DNA of 60,409 nt, taken from assembly GCA_902779455.1 (NCBI GenBank), contig CACZBS010000020.1, forward strand, positions 1 through 60,409. The letters are read 5' to 3'. Of this stretch, positions 41,085-51,109 are shown piece by piece (position 1 is the first letter of the stretch; each line of letters opens with the position of its first letter). The notes under the pieces are model-generated. The model had not been told where the DNA came from, ran no database searches, and saw only the letters and a program-made list of their open reading frames with translations. Origin of the DNA: an uncultured Prevotellaceae bacterium. Lineage in GTDB: Bacteria > Bacteroidota > Bacteroidia > Bacteroidales > Bacteroidaceae. Both the position numbers and the translations under genes were made by a program.

Positions 41085-44000
41085 ATGGAAAAAGCAAAAA
41101 GAATCTTTCTGAGCCTCGTGCTCATGTTTGCCGCTACTATAATGTACGCGCAGACGGAGATTACGGGCACGGTCATCGATGACCTCGGCGAGGGCGTCAT
41201 CGGAGCCACAGTGATGGAGAAGGGCACCTCGAACGGCGCGGTGACCGACTTCGAAGGAAATTTCCGTCTGAAGGTCGCAGCCGGCAAGACGCTCGTCGTC
41301 AGCTACATCGGCTACCAGACCCAGGAGGTCAGCGCTGCCCAGGGCATGAAGGTGACGCTGGTGCCCGACGCCCAGACCCTCAACGAGGTGGTCGTCACGG
41401 GCTACCAGGTGCAGCGTAAGGCCGACCTGACGGGCGCCATCAGCGTCGTCAGCGTCGAGGAGCTGCAGAAGCAGAACGAGAACAACCCGATGAAGGCCCT
41501 GCAGGGCCGCGTGCCGGGCATGAACATCTCGGCCGACGGTGCACCCTCGGGCGCTGCCACCATCCGCATCCGCGGTAACGGCACGCTCAACGACAACGAC
41601 CCGCTCTACATCATCGACGGTGTGCCCACGAAGGCCGGCATGCACGAGCTGAACGCCGGCGACATCGAGTCGATCCAGGTGCTGAAGGACGCTGCCTCAG
41701 CCTCTATCTACGGTTCGCGCGCTGCCAACGGCGTCATCATCATCACCACGAAGAAGGGCAAGGACGGCAAGGTGCGCGTCGACTTCGACGGCAGCATCGC
41801 CGCCTCGATGTATGCCCACCGCATGAAGGTGCTCAACGCCGAGCAGTGGGGCCAGGCCTTCTGGCAGGCTCGCGTCAACGACCACCTGGATCCTAACAAC
41901 AACAACCTGGGCTACCACTTCGACTGGAGCTACGACGCGCAGGGCCAGCCGCGGCTCAACGGCGTGACGATGAGCAAATACCTCGACGCACAGAACACCG
42001 TCGAGGCCGCCAACACCGACTGGTTTGACGAGTCGACCCGCACGGGCCTGGTGCAGAACTACAACGTCAGCGTCAGCAACGGCAACGAGCGCGGCTCGTC
42101 GTTCTTCTCGCTCGGCTACTATAAGAACCTGGGCGTCATCAAGACCAGCGACTTCGAGCGCTTCTCGGCCCGTATGAACACCGAGTACAAGCTCATCGGC
42201 GACGTGCTCACCATCGGCGAGAACTTCACGCTCAACCGCACCAGCGAGGTGGGCGCTCCCGGCGGATTCCTCGAGAACGCCCTGCAGTTCAACCCCAACT
42301 ATCCTATTTATAACACGGCAGGCGAGTATGCCAACCTGACCGGCGGCTATGCCGACCGCGAGAACCCCCGCTCCACCCTGTCGCGCAACGCCGACAACCG
42401 CTACACCTACTGGCGCTCGTTCGGCGATGTCCACGTGAACCTGGCCCTCTTCAAGGGCTTCAACCTGCGCACCACCTTCGGTATCGACTACGCGCAGAAG
42501 CAACAGCGCATCTTCACCTATCCCCTGCTCAACGGCAACGTGGCCCGCGACGAGAATGGCGTCGAGGCCAAGCAGGAGCACTGGATGAAGTGGATGTGGA
42601 ACGCCGTCGCATCTTATAACTTTGAGGTGGGCAAGCATCGTGCCGACGCACTGGCCGGCGTTGAGCTCAACCGTCAGGACGACGTGTGGTTCTCGGGCCT
42701 GCGTCAGGACTTTGCCGTGCTGAACACCGACTATATGTGGCCCAGCGCCGGTACCGAGGGCACCGACAAGGCCTACGGCTCGGGCTCGGGCTTCTCGCTC
42801 GTCTCGTTCTTCGGCAAGGTGAACTACACCTACGCCGACCGCTACCTGGCTTCGCTGACCGTGCGTCGCGACGGTTCGAGCCGCTTCGGTAAGAACAACA
42901 AGTACGGTACGTTCCCCTCCGTCTCGCTCGGCTGGCGCATCAGCGAGGAGGCCTTCATGGCTAACACCAAGACATGGCTCGACAACCTGAAGCTGCGCGC
43001 ATCGTGGGGACAGACCGGTAACCAGGAGATTGACAACAACGCCCGCTACACCCTCTACACCACCACCGGCAGCCTCAACTTCGGAGGCGACTCCTACAAC
43101 ACCGGCTACGACATTCAGGGCAGCAACGGCGGACGCATCCTCGACAGCGGATTCAAGCGCAACCAGATTGGCAACGACAACATCAAGTGGGAGACGACCA
43201 CACAGACCAACCTCGGTATCGACTTCGGATTCCTCGGCAACAGCATCTACGGCAGCTTCGACTGGTATAACAAGAAGACCACCGACATCCTCGTCAACAT
43301 GCCCGGCGTCGGCGTCATGGGCGAAGGCAGCAACATGTGGATCAATGCCGGCGAGATGCTCAACCGCGGTACGGAGCTCACCATCGGCTATCGCGGCAAG
43401 TCGGGCGACCTGCAGTTCGACCTGGCCGGCAACATCGGCACCAACCGCAACAAGATCACCAAGCTGCCCGAGACCATCGCCTCGCGTGGCACCTTCGGCG
43501 GCAACGGCGTGAAGAGCGTCGTCGACCATCCCATGGGCGCACAGGTGGGCTACATCTTCGACGGCATCTTCCAGAACCAGGAGGAAGTGGACAACCACGC
43601 CGTCCAGGAAGGCGCCGGCGTAGGCCGTATGCGATTCCTCGACCTCAACAAAGACGGCTTCATCACCGAGGCCGACCAGGACTGGATCTACGACCCGACA
43701 CCCGCCTTCACCTACGGTCTGAACGTCTATCTGCAGTATCGTAACTTCGACTTCACCATGTTCTGGCAGGGCGTGCAGGGCGTCGACGTCATCACCATCG
43801 ACTACAAGCGCCAGACCGACCTCTGGGCCGGCGTCAACGTGCCCAACCTGAACAAGGGCAGCCGAGTGCTCGATGCCTGGACACCCGCCAACAGCGGCTC
43901 CACCATCCCCGCACTGACCACGATGGACACCAACAACGAGACGCGCGTGTCGTCCTACTACGTCGAGGACGGCTCGTTCCTCAAGCTGCGCACCATCCAG

Positions 44001-44186
44001 CTGGGCTACAACCTGCCCGACGCGCTCGTCAAGAAACTCTACATGCAGCGGCTGCGCCTCTACGTCTCGGCCCAGAACCTCTTCACCATCAAGAGCGGCG
44101 ACTACACGGGCGTCGACCCCGAGGTGCCCACGTTCGGCTATCCTATCCCGCTCAACCTTACCTTCGGTCTTAATGTGTCATTCTAA
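41085..44186 (+). CDS. susC: SusC-like TonB-dependent outer membrane transporter
   Basis: A 1033-residue protein with signal peptide ending MYAQ, a carboxypeptidase-like regulatory domain (about 25-105: ITGTVIDDLGEGVIGATVME), the TonB-plug region (VVVTGYQVQRKADLTGAISV, then LYIIDGVPTKAGMHELNAGD and KDAASASIYGSRAANGVIII) and a 22-strand barrel ending LNLTFGLNVSF. It imports oligosaccharides using TonB energy, with SusD as its lid. The neighbours (SusD, GH32 enzymes, fructokinase) show that the substrate is a fructan, either levan or inulin type. Length is normal. Confidence 0.96.
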   Translation: MEKAKRIFLSLVLMFAATIMYAQTEITGTVIDDLGEGVIGATVMEKGTSNGAVTDFEGNFRLKVAAGKTLVVSYIGYQTQEVSAAQGMKVTLVPDAQTLNEVVVTGYQVQRKADLTGAISVVSVEELQKQNENNPMKALQGRVPGMNISADGAPSGAATIRIRGNGTLNDNDPLYIIDGVPTKAGMHELNAGDIESIQVLKDAASASIYGSRAANGVIIITTKKGKDGKVRVDFDGSIAASMYAHRMKVLNAEQWGQAFWQARVNDHLDPNNNNLGYHFDWSYDAQGQPRLNGVTMSKYLDAQNTVEAANTDWFDESTRTGLVQNYNVSVSNGNERGSSFFSLGYYKNLGVIKTSDFERFSARMNTEYKLIGDVLTIGENFTLNRTSEVGAPGGFLENALQFNPNYPIYNTAGEYANLTGGYADRENPRSTLSRNADNRYTYWRSFGDVHVNLALFKGFNLRTTFGIDYAQKQQRIFTYPLLNGNVARDENGVEAKQEHWMKWMWNAVASYNFEVGKHRADALAGVELNRQDDVWFSGLRQDFAVLNTDYMWPSAGTEGTDKAYGSGSGFSLVSFFGKVNYTYADRYLASLTVRRDGSSRFGKNNKYGTFPSVSLGWRISEEAFMANTKTWLDNLKLRASWGQTGNQEIDNNARYTLYTTTGSLNFGGDSYNTGYDIQGSNGGRILDSGFKRNQIGNDNIKWETTTQTNLGIDFGFLGNSIYGSFDWYNKKTTDILVNMPGVGVMGEGSNMWINAGEMLNRGTELTIGYRGKSGDLQFDLAGNIGTNRNKITKLPETIASRGTFGGNGVKSVVDHPMGAQVGYIFDGIFQNQEEVDNHAVQEGAGVGRMRFLDLNKDGFITEADQDWIYDPTPAFTYGLNVYLQYRNFDFTMFWQGVQGVDVITIDYKRQTDLWAGVNVPNLNKGSRVLDAWTPANSGSTIPALTTMDTNNETRVSSYYVEDGSFLKLRTIQLGYNLPDALVKKLYMQRLRLYVSAQNLFTIKSGDYTGVDPEVPTFGYPIPLNLTFGLNVSF

Positions 44187-44187
44187 T

Positions 44188-44216
44188 TGATAATTGATAA
44201 TTGATAATTGAAAATT
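44188..44216 (+). repeat. TGATAATTGATAAT repeat between susC and susD
   Basis: Three or four TTGATAATTGA-like units fill the 30-base gap between the two genes. Other gene junctions in the window carry similar short-period tracts with a different unit. Confidence 0.7.
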
Positions 44217-45959
44217 ATGATTACAAAGATATATAAGTTTTTCGTAGCGGGTCTGGTATGTTGCAGTATCACAGCAACCCTCACCTCATGCTCCGACTTC
44301 CTCGAGGAGCAGGTGCCGCAGGGCACACTCTCTGACGAGCAGGTGAACACACCGGCCTACGTAGACAATCAGGTGACGTCGGCCTATGCCGTCTTTGTGA
44401 CTGCCGAGGACATCAACGCCTCGTTCTCGCTCTGGAACTACGACGTGCGCTCGGACGACGCCTATAAGGGCGGATCAACCACCAACGACGGCGACGTCTT
44501 CCACCAGCTCGAAGTGTCGCAGGGCATCCTCTCGACCAGCTGGAACCTCAACGACATCTGGGTGCGCCTCTACAACGCACTGTCGCGCGTCAACGCCGCC
44601 ATCCATGCCGTCGAGAACTGCGACGACAGCTTCCAGCTGAAGCAGCAGCGCATGGGCGAGCTGCGCTTCCTGCGGGCCTACGCCCACTTCCAGCTGAAGC
44701 GTCTGTTCAAGAAGATCCCGTTCGTGCTGAGCAGCGACCTGAGCTACGATGACTACGGCAACATCTCGAACACCGAGTTCACCAACGACGAGGGCTGGGC
44801 CAAGATTGCCGAGGACCTGGAGTTTGCCTTCAGCGTGCTGCCCGAGACGCAGGCCGACAAGGGCCGCCCCACACGCGCCGCCTGCGCTGCCTTCCTGGCC
44901 AAGGTCTATCTCTATAAGGCCTATCGCCAGGATAATGAGAACACCAACGAGGTGACCTCCATCAACGAGGCCGACCTGCAGAAGGTCGTCGACTATACCG
45001 ACCCGAAGCTCTACGCCGGCTACGGCCTGGAGAGCGACATCCACAACAACTTCCGCCCCGAGGAGCAGTTCGAGAACGGATGCGAGAGCCTCTGGGCCAT
45101 CCAGTACTCGCGCAACGACGGAACTAAGTATGGCAACCTGAACCTGGGCTACGGACTCATCTGCCCGAACATCGTCAACGTCACCGACGGCGGCTGCGAC
45201 TTCTACAAACCCTCGCAGAACCTCGTCAACGCCTTCCGCACCGGCGACGACGGTCTGCCCCTGCTCGACACCTACAACAACAAGGACTACGACCAGGCCA
45301 CGGACAACGCCGACCCGCGACTCTTCCTCACCGTCGGCATGCCCGGACTGCCCTACATGTTCAACACGAAGTACATGATGGACCGCTCGTCGAGCTGGAG
45401 CCGCTCAGGCGGACTCTACGGATACAACGTCACACTGAAGCAGAATGTCGACCCCGACCTCTTGGGCAGCTACCTCATCAAGAGCTCCTTCTGGGCTACG
45501 TCGATGAACCGCATCGTCCTGCGCTATGCCGACGTGCTGCTCATGCGCGCCGAGGCACTGGCTCAGCAGAACAAGACGGCCGAGGCCATCGCCCTGGTCA
45601 ACCAGATCCGCAGCCGCGCCGCCACGTCGACTCAGATGATCTCGAACTATCCCTCGCGCTACGGTGTCAAGCTCTATTGCAAGAACTACACGGGTTCCTA
45701 CTCGAAGGAGCAGACGATGAAGATCGTCAAGATGGAGCGCCGTCTGGAGCTGGCCATGGAGTCGGAGCGATTCCTCGACCTCGTGCGCTGGGGCGATGCC
45801 GCCCGTGTGCTCAACGACTACTACGCTACGGAGAAGTCGAAGTGCAACATCTATGAGGAGGCCCGCTTCACTGCCAACAAGAACGAGTATCTGCCTCTGC
45901 CCTATCAGCAGGTGGCTGCAGCCAACGGCAAGTATAAGCAGAACTGCGGCAACTGGTAA
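44217..45959 (+). CDS. susD: SusD-like outer-membrane glycan-binding lipoprotein
   Basis: A 580-residue protein starting at the ATG at 44217; a longer frame with TTG at 44208 adds three residues from a repeat. The signal peptide ends in a lipobox (ATLTSC). The mature part has the SusD/RagB helical TPR-like fold (RFLRAYAHFQLKRLFKKIPF, YLYKAYRQDNENTNEVTSIN, VLLMRAEALAQQNKTAEAI). It binds glycan at the surface and closes the SusC channel. It lies directly behind susC, as usual for such loci. Confidence 0.95.
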   Translation: MITKIYKFFVAGLVCCSITATLTSCSDFLEEQVPQGTLSDEQVNTPAYVDNQVTSAYAVFVTAEDINASFSLWNYDVRSDDAYKGGSTTNDGDVFHQLEVSQGILSTSWNLNDIWVRLYNALSRVNAAIHAVENCDDSFQLKQQRMGELRFLRAYAHFQLKRLFKKIPFVLSSDLSYDDYGNISNTEFTNDEGWAKIAEDLEFAFSVLPETQADKGRPTRAACAAFLAKVYLYKAYRQDNENTNEVTSINEADLQKVVDYTDPKLYAGYGLESDIHNNFRPEEQFENGCESLWAIQYSRNDGTKYGNLNLGYGLICPNIVNVTDGGCDFYKPSQNLVNAFRTGDDGLPLLDTYNNKDYDQATDNADPRLFLTVGMPGLPYMFNTKYMMDRSSSWSRSGGLYGYNVTLKQNVDPDLLGSYLIKSSFWATSMNRIVLRYADVLLMRAEALAQQNKTAEAIALVNQIRSRAATSTQMISNYPSRYGVKLYCKNYTGSYSKEQTMKIVKMERRLELAMESERFLDLVRWGDAARVLNDYYATEKSKCNIYEEARFTANKNEYLPLPYQQVAAANGKYKQNCGNW

Positions 45960-45974
45960 AAGAAGGGGAAAAGG

Positions 45975-46000
45975 AAAAGTGAAAAGTGAAACATTTGCTG
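45975..46000 (+). repeat. GTGAAAAGTGAAACATTTGC repeat between susD and the DUF4960 gene
   Basis: GTGAAAAGTGAAACATTTGC followed by TGCCGC is one arm of the family described at 39939 and 31252. The second arm is missing here. Confidence 0.65.
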
Positions 46001-46048
46001 CCGCTTTCCTTTAGTCAACAATCAATAATAAATAAATAATTCTCAACA

Positions 46049-47446
46049 ATGAAGACTATCTGTAATTATATAATGTGTGCGCTCGTCGCACTGCTCGCCT
46101 TCACGGCCTGCGACAAGAACGACGAGACGGCACTACGGCTCAGCGGCGACTGCATGATTGAGGAAATCGCGCTCGACGGCTATGCCGGCAACATCGACCT
46201 GGCATCGCGCAGCATCGTGGTGCGGCTGCCCGAGGGCACGCCCTGCTCCGAGATGAAGGTGACCAGCCTCCGCGTGTCGGAAGGCGCCACGGCCGACATC
46301 GCCGTGGGCCAGGTGCTCAACATGGACGCTGCCCAGACCATCCGCGTCACGAACAACGACCTCTACCTGAACTGGAACATCAGCGTGCTCCACGACGAGG
46401 CCCGCATCCTCCACTTCGTGGCCAACGAGATCTACACCGGCATCATCGATGAAGAGGCCAAGACCATCACCGTCTACGTGCCCGGATCGGTCGACGTGAC
46501 CAGCATCGTGCCCACCATCGAGGTGTCGGCCAATGCCACCGTCAGCCCGCTCAGCGGCCAGGCCGTCGACTTCTCGCAGCCCGTCACGTACACCGTGACG
46601 AACAACACGGCCCGCTCGGAGTATGTCGTCAGCGTCATCGCCATCGGCAAGCCCAAGGCCCTCTTCGTCGGCGCCGCCAGCGACATGTCGGGTCTCGACC
46701 CCGAGGCCGGAGCTGCCTGCCAGTGGATGCTGGCCAACGTCGCCGAGTCGATGTATGCCTCGTTTGCCGACATCCAGTCGGAGATGATCGACCTCTCGGA
46801 GTGCAAGATCATCTGGTGGCACTATCATAAGGACGGCGGCGTCGACGGCCATGACGCCTTCGTGGCCAACGCTCCCGAGGCCCTGGCTGCCAAGAATCAA
46901 CTGCGCACGTTCTACGAGAACGGCGGCTCGATGTTCCTCACCCGCTATGCCACCAACCTGCCGTCGTTCATCGGCGTGACCGGTGACGACGAGTGGACCA
47001 CGCCTAACAACTGCTGGGGCCAGAACGAGGACGGTGCCGAGCTCTGCGGCGGCCCGTGGGAGTTCAGCATGTTCGCCGGACAGAACGGCCATCCGCTCTG
47101 GCAGGGCATCATTCAGGGCGACGACCCCAACCGCGTCTACTGCACGGATGCCGGCTACCACATCACCAACTCGACGGCACAGTATCACATCGGCACCGAC
47201 TGGGGCGGCTATGACAACCACGCTGCATGGGAGGCCCGCACGGGCGGCAAGATCCTCGGCGTAGGCGGCGACGGCGCCGTGGTGGCATGGGAGTATCCTG
47301 CCCGCGACGGCCGCGGCGGCATCATCTGCATCGGCTCCGGCTGCTACGACTGGTATTCCTACACCTATGAGGCTGGCTACGTGGAGAACTTCCACAAGAA
47401 CATTGCCATCATCACGAAGAACGCAATCAATTACCTAACGAAATAA
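46049..47446 (+). CDS. DUF4960 surface lipoprotein of the fructan locus
   Basis: A 465-residue lipoprotein (lipobox LAFTAC, Cys at about residue 20). Residues about 25-210 look like two Ig-like domains (SIVVRLPEGTPCSEMKVTSL, ITVYVPGSVDVTSIVPTIEV). Residues 210-460 match DUF4960 (KALFVGAASDMSGLDPEAG, CKIIWWHYHKDGGVDGHDA, GSMFLTRYATNLPSFIGVTG). In known fructan loci a lipoprotein at this position binds levan or inulin at the cell surface; that role is likely here. It is 10 bases upstream of a GH32 gene. Confidence 0.85.
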   Translation: MKTICNYIMCALVALLAFTACDKNDETALRLSGDCMIEEIALDGYAGNIDLASRSIVVRLPEGTPCSEMKVTSLRVSEGATADIAVGQVLNMDAAQTIRVTNNDLYLNWNISVLHDEARILHFVANEIYTGIIDEEAKTITVYVPGSVDVTSIVPTIEVSANATVSPLSGQAVDFSQPVTYTVTNNTARSEYVVSVIAIGKPKALFVGAASDMSGLDPEAGAACQWMLANVAESMYASFADIQSEMIDLSECKIIWWHYHKDGGVDGHDAFVANAPEALAAKNQLRTFYENGGSMFLTRYATNLPSFIGVTGDDEWTTPNNCWGQNEDGAELCGGPWEFSMFAGQNGHPLWQGIIQGDDPNRVYCTDAGYHITNSTAQYHIGTDWGGYDNHAAWEARTGGKILGVGGDGAVVAWEYPARDGRGGIICIGSGCYDWYSYTYEAGYVENFHKNIAIITKNAINYLTK

Positions 47447-47455
47447 GAAGCCATT

Positions 47456-49054
47456 ATGAAAAAATTCATCAATATCCTGACCTCTTGCCTGATGGGCTGC
47501 GGCATCGCCGCAGCCACGGCAAGCTGCAGCGACGACGACTTCGTCGGCGACCCCCAGAAGGACTGGGCCGGCACCACCGAGACGTTCACCCAGGTCAACG
47601 ACGACACTGAGGACGCCTTCTCGACCTACTACAAGCACGCCCTGGGACGCATCGGCGACCCCATGCCCTTCTACGACAAGAAGGCCGGCGACTTCAAGGT
47701 GCTCTATCTGCAGGACTACAACAACAACGGCGACTTCTTCCACCCCATCTGGGCTGTGAGCACGAAGGACGGCTGCAACTACGAGTCGCTCGGTGAGCTC
47801 ATCCCCACCGGACAGAACATCGACCAGCAGGACGCCGCACTCGGCACGGGCTGCGCCGTCTACAGCGAGAAGGACGATCTCTACTACATCTACTACACGG
47901 GCGAGAACGCCCGCTGCACCAGCCGCCAGGTGGTCATGCGTGCCACGTCGCGCGACTTCAAGACCTGGACCAAGGACCGCGCATGGCGCCTCAACGGCCC
48001 CGACTACGGATTCTCCGGCCAGGACTTCCGCGACCCGCAGGTGTTCCAGGACGGCGACACCTACTACATGGTCATCACCAGCAAGAACCGCTTCGCCTAC
48101 TTCAAGTCGCAGAACCTGAAGGACTGGACCTGCGAGGGTGGCTTCAACATGGTGTGGGACCGCATGTGCGAATGTCCCGACGTGTTCAAGATGGGCGACT
48201 GGTGGTATCTCGTCTACAGCGAGGCCTACCGTGCCCCCTGGAGCCGCAAGGTGAAGTACATGATGGCCACGTCGTTCGAGGGCCTGCGCCGCTGCTTCGA
48301 CGACCCGGGTGCCAACTGGCCCCGCGACGACAAGGAGGGCGTGCTCGACAGCCGCGCCTTCTATGCCGGCAAGACGGCCTCCGACGGCAAGGAGCGCTAC
48401 ATCTGGGGATGGTGCCCCTTCCGCACGGGCTCGACCTTCCACGACAAGAACATGGCCGTGGGTGCCGAGGGTGAGCCCAACTGGTCGGGCGCACTCGTCT
48501 GCCACCGCCTGGTGCAGCACGAGGACGGCACGCTCACCGTGGGCGAGGTGCCCGCCATGGCTGCCAAGTACGCCAAGCAGCAGGAGGTGAAGGTGATGGC
48601 CAGCCAGGGCTATGCCGACGGCCGTCTCTCGGGCGAGGGTGCCTACGTGCTCTACAACCGCCTGGGATCGCACAACCACATCTCGTTCACGGTGCGCACC
48701 GAGGGCGAGGGCGACCGCTTCGGCGTCTCCTTCTGCCGCGGCACCGACGCCACGCGCTACTACACGCTGATGGTCAATCCCGAGTGGGCCAACGGCCGCC
48801 GCAAGATCAACTTCGAGCAGGAGGGCAGCGAGGGCCGAGGCTTCGTCGAGGGCATCGACGGCTACATCTTCCCCCGTCCGGCTGACAACGTCTACAACGT
48901 CAGCATCTACACCGACAACTCTGTCGTGACGATGTACATCAACGGCGTCTATGGCTACACGCAGCGCATCTACGGCATCTACAAGAACTGCTGGTCGGTC
49001 AACAGCTACGGCGGCACGGTCACAGTGAGCGACGTGAAGGTGTCGAGCTATTGA
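47456..49054 (+). CDS. GH32 family lipoprotein, probable surface fructanase
   Basis: A 532-residue protein with lipobox TASC (Cys at about residue 24). GH32 landmarks: GDPMPFYD around residue 67 in place of the usual WMNDPNG, DFRDPQVF around 190 and CECPDVF around 240; a beta-sandwich domain ends the protein (SVVTMYINGVYGYTQRIYG). The Asp of the first block, the RDP Asp and the EC Glu are all present, so activity is plausible. Lipidation and position suggest it attacks fructan on the outside of the cell. The unusual first block sets it apart from standard exo-fructosidases. Confidence 0.85.
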   Translation: MKKFINILTSCLMGCGIAAATASCSDDDFVGDPQKDWAGTTETFTQVNDDTEDAFSTYYKHALGRIGDPMPFYDKKAGDFKVLYLQDYNNNGDFFHPIWAVSTKDGCNYESLGELIPTGQNIDQQDAALGTGCAVYSEKDDLYYIYYTGENARCTSRQVVMRATSRDFKTWTKDRAWRLNGPDYGFSGQDFRDPQVFQDGDTYYMVITSKNRFAYFKSQNLKDWTCEGGFNMVWDRMCECPDVFKMGDWWYLVYSEAYRAPWSRKVKYMMATSFEGLRRCFDDPGANWPRDDKEGVLDSRAFYAGKTASDGKERYIWGWCPFRTGSTFHDKNMAVGAEGEPNWSGALVCHRLVQHEDGTLTVGEVPAMAAKYAKQQEVKVMASQGYADGRLSGEGAYVLYNRLGSHNHISFTVRTEGEGDRFGVSFCRGTDATRYYTLMVNPEWANGRRKINFEQEGSEGRGFVEGIDGYIFPRPADNVYNVSIYTDNSVVTMYINGVYGYTQRIYGIYKNCWSVNSYGGTVTVSDVKVSSY

Positions 49055-49067
49055 ACCCTGCTTCAGT

Positions 49068-50576
49068 ATGAACAATGTCTTAAGAAAACTCATGATTGTG
49101 ATGGCAGCCATACTGCCATCACAATCTTTTTCTCAGCCCATGACAGCGATAGCCGACACGGCGCAGCTCTATCATGAGCACTATCGCAACCAGTATCATT
49201 TCAGCCCCCGCCGCGGATGGATCAGCGACCCCTGCGGATTCCTCTACCGCGAGGGACTGTTCCACTGCTACTGGTGGGGCTGCGCCGAGTCGGCCGACCT
49301 GGTGCACTTCACCGAGATCAGCCGCCACGTCCATCGCGACGTGCCCCGCAGGCTGGGATGCTGGACGGGATGCGTCGTGGCCGACCCGCAGAACACGGCG
49401 GGCTTCGGGCCTGATGCCTACATCGCCTGCCTGACGCTGAACGACGCCGAGCGCAAGAACCAGTCGCAGGCGCTCACCGTCAGCCACGACCACGGCCGCT
49501 CCTTCAGCTACTACGACGGCAACCCGGTGCTCGACATCGGCTATCAGGACTTCCGCGACCCCACCGTCATCTGGCACGAGGAGAGCCGGCGGTGGATCAT
49601 GGTGGTCAGCAAGACGCTGGAGAGCAAGGTGGCCTTCTACGCCTCGAAGGACCTGAAGCAGTGGACGTGGCTCAGCGACTTCGGCCCGGCCGGCCGCACC
49701 TACCGCTGCTTCGAGTGTCCCGACCTGATGCAGCTCACCGTCGAGAACGGCCCCATGAAGGGGCAGCGCAAGTGGGTACTGGTGGTGTCGGTCGACTGGG
49801 ACAACGAGCAATACTTCGTCGGCGACTTCGACGGCCGCACCTTCCAGGCCGAGGGTCTGCTGCCCGAGACGGGTGCCTACGTGGACTGCGGCCCCGACTA
49901 TTACGCCTCGCGCACCTTCAAGGACTTCGACGGCACGCTCGGCGGACGCGTCTACTCGATGGGGTGGATGTCAAACTGGCGCTACTGCCGCGACCTGCCC
50001 ACGACCTACGGCAAGGGCTTCTGGTCGGTGCCCCGCGAGCTGTCGCTGCGCCAGACGACGCAGGGGGAATGGCGACTGGCCCAGCGGCCCAAGGCCGAGC
50101 TGACGAAGCTGCGCGGCGAGCGCCGCCACTATGGCGGCCGGCTGCGGGTGGGGCGCACGCCGCTGAAGGACCTTGCCGCACTGGGCAACGTCTTTGAGGC
50201 GGAGCTGAGCCTCAGCACCGACGTGAGCAACACGCTGGGACTGAACCTCTGCGTGGGCGGCGGCCGCAAGCTGGCCGTGACCTACAACACGGAGAGCCAC
50301 TCGCTCGTGGTCGACCGCACGCAGGTGGCCGACTTCGAGATGGTGAAGTTCCGCCATACCTGTCACGACCGCGTGGCACCCGTCGACGGCCGGTTGAAAC
50401 TGCACATCTTTGTCGACAAGTGCAGCGTGGAGATTTTCTCGGAGGACGGCACCAGCGTCTTCTCGCTGGCCACCTTCGCGGCCGACGACCAGACGGGCGT
50501 GGAGCTGACGGCCCTCAACCGCGGCTCCGACTATTCGCTCGACGTGTGGCCCCTGCAGAGCATCTGGCCGGAATAA
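49068..50576 (+). CDS. GH32 family glycoside hydrolase
   Basis: A 502-residue protein with an N-terminal signal peptide (VMAAILPSQSFSQP) and GH32 landmarks: WISDPCGF at about residues 51-58 (a variant of WMNDPNGF), FRDPTVIW around 162 and FECPDLM around 216. The C-terminal sandwich contains FVDKCSVEIFSEDGTSVF, the family hallmark. It probably removes fructose units from fructans in the periplasm or at the surface. The short leader (13 bases after the previous gene) implies co-transcription with the lipoprotein GH32. Confidence 0.9.
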   Translation: MNNVLRKLMIVMAAILPSQSFSQPMTAIADTAQLYHEHYRNQYHFSPRRGWISDPCGFLYREGLFHCYWWGCAESADLVHFTEISRHVHRDVPRRLGCWTGCVVADPQNTAGFGPDAYIACLTLNDAERKNQSQALTVSHDHGRSFSYYDGNPVLDIGYQDFRDPTVIWHEESRRWIMVVSKTLESKVAFYASKDLKQWTWLSDFGPAGRTYRCFECPDLMQLTVENGPMKGQRKWVLVVSVDWDNEQYFVGDFDGRTFQAEGLLPETGAYVDCGPDYYASRTFKDFDGTLGGRVYSMGWMSNWRYCRDLPTTYGKGFWSVPRELSLRQTTQGEWRLAQRPKAELTKLRGERRHYGGRLRVGRTPLKDLAALGNVFEAELSLSTDVSNTLGLNLCVGGGRKLAVTYNTESHSLVVDRTQVADFEMVKFRHTCHDRVAPVDGRLKLHIFVDKCSVEIFSEDGTSVFSLATFAADDQTGVELTALNRGSDYSLDVWPLQSIWPE

Positions 50577-50580
50577 AAGC

Positions 50581-50962
50581 CTATCCGGCCGCAGGTGGTT
50601 TGCAGGTCTGACGAATGACAACTATCCGGCCGCAGGTGGTTTGCAGGTCTGGCCTTACTCCCCTCCACGCGGATGACGGCGCAGCCGCTCCCCTCCCCTC
50701 AAGGGGAGGGGTTGGGGGTGGGGTCTCCCCCCCTCCCCAGCCCCTTCTTTCTTGCGCTCCTTCAGTAGCAAGCGAGCAGAGCTCGAGCGCCAAGGAGGGG
50801 GAGTAGACCCCACCCCCCAACCCCTCCCCTTGAGGGGAGGGGAGCAGCTGCGCCGTCATCCGCAAGGAGGGGGTTAAGATCAGATCTGCAAGCCAAGGTT
50901 AGACCTGCAAGCCAAGGTCAAATCTGCAAGCCAAGGTTAGATATGCAAGCCTAAAAAGATGC
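50581..50962. repeat. nested repeat block between GH32 genes
   Basis: The 855-base gap 50577-51432 holds no gene. Its left part contains two direct copies of CTATCCGGCCGCAGGTGGTT with TGCAGGTCTG (50581 and 50622), C/G-rich hairpin arms (ACGGCGCAGCCGC near 50676 and GCAGCTGCGCCGTC near 50846, CCCCTCAAGGGGAGGGGTTG and its inverse), and four tandem units of about 20 bp (GCAAGCCAAGGTTAGAC, 50885-50960) whose AGACCTGCA is the inverse of the TGCAGGTCT on the left. The whole block could fold as one nested cruciform. Confidence 0.8.
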
Positions 50963-51109
50963 AAGAGTAAGGGGGTGTGCTGAGCAGTGAACGACTTTTA
51001 TTATGAGGAGATAACTGCTCGGCGGACGAGAAATGTAAAATAAAATCGCAATATTTCTTGTTAATTATATAACCGACTGAAAATCAGGCGATTCGCGGAA
51101 CGCAATCAG

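Noticed and set aside
41697-43598. 633-codon open frame on the minus strand opposite susC
   Set aside because: It is a complement-frame artefact of a GC-rich gene; the plus-strand SusC is complete and conserved, and the frame's Val/Ala/Asp-rich sequence matches no family.
47435-49111. 558-codon minus-strand frame opposite the GH32 lipoprotein gene
   Set aside because: Same artefact; the GH32 gene on the plus strand has all three catalytic motifs.
50581-50962. Possible CRISPR array or origin in the repeat block
   Set aside because: Units of different families lie in inverted order without spacers, and no initiator gene or DnaA-box cluster was seen.
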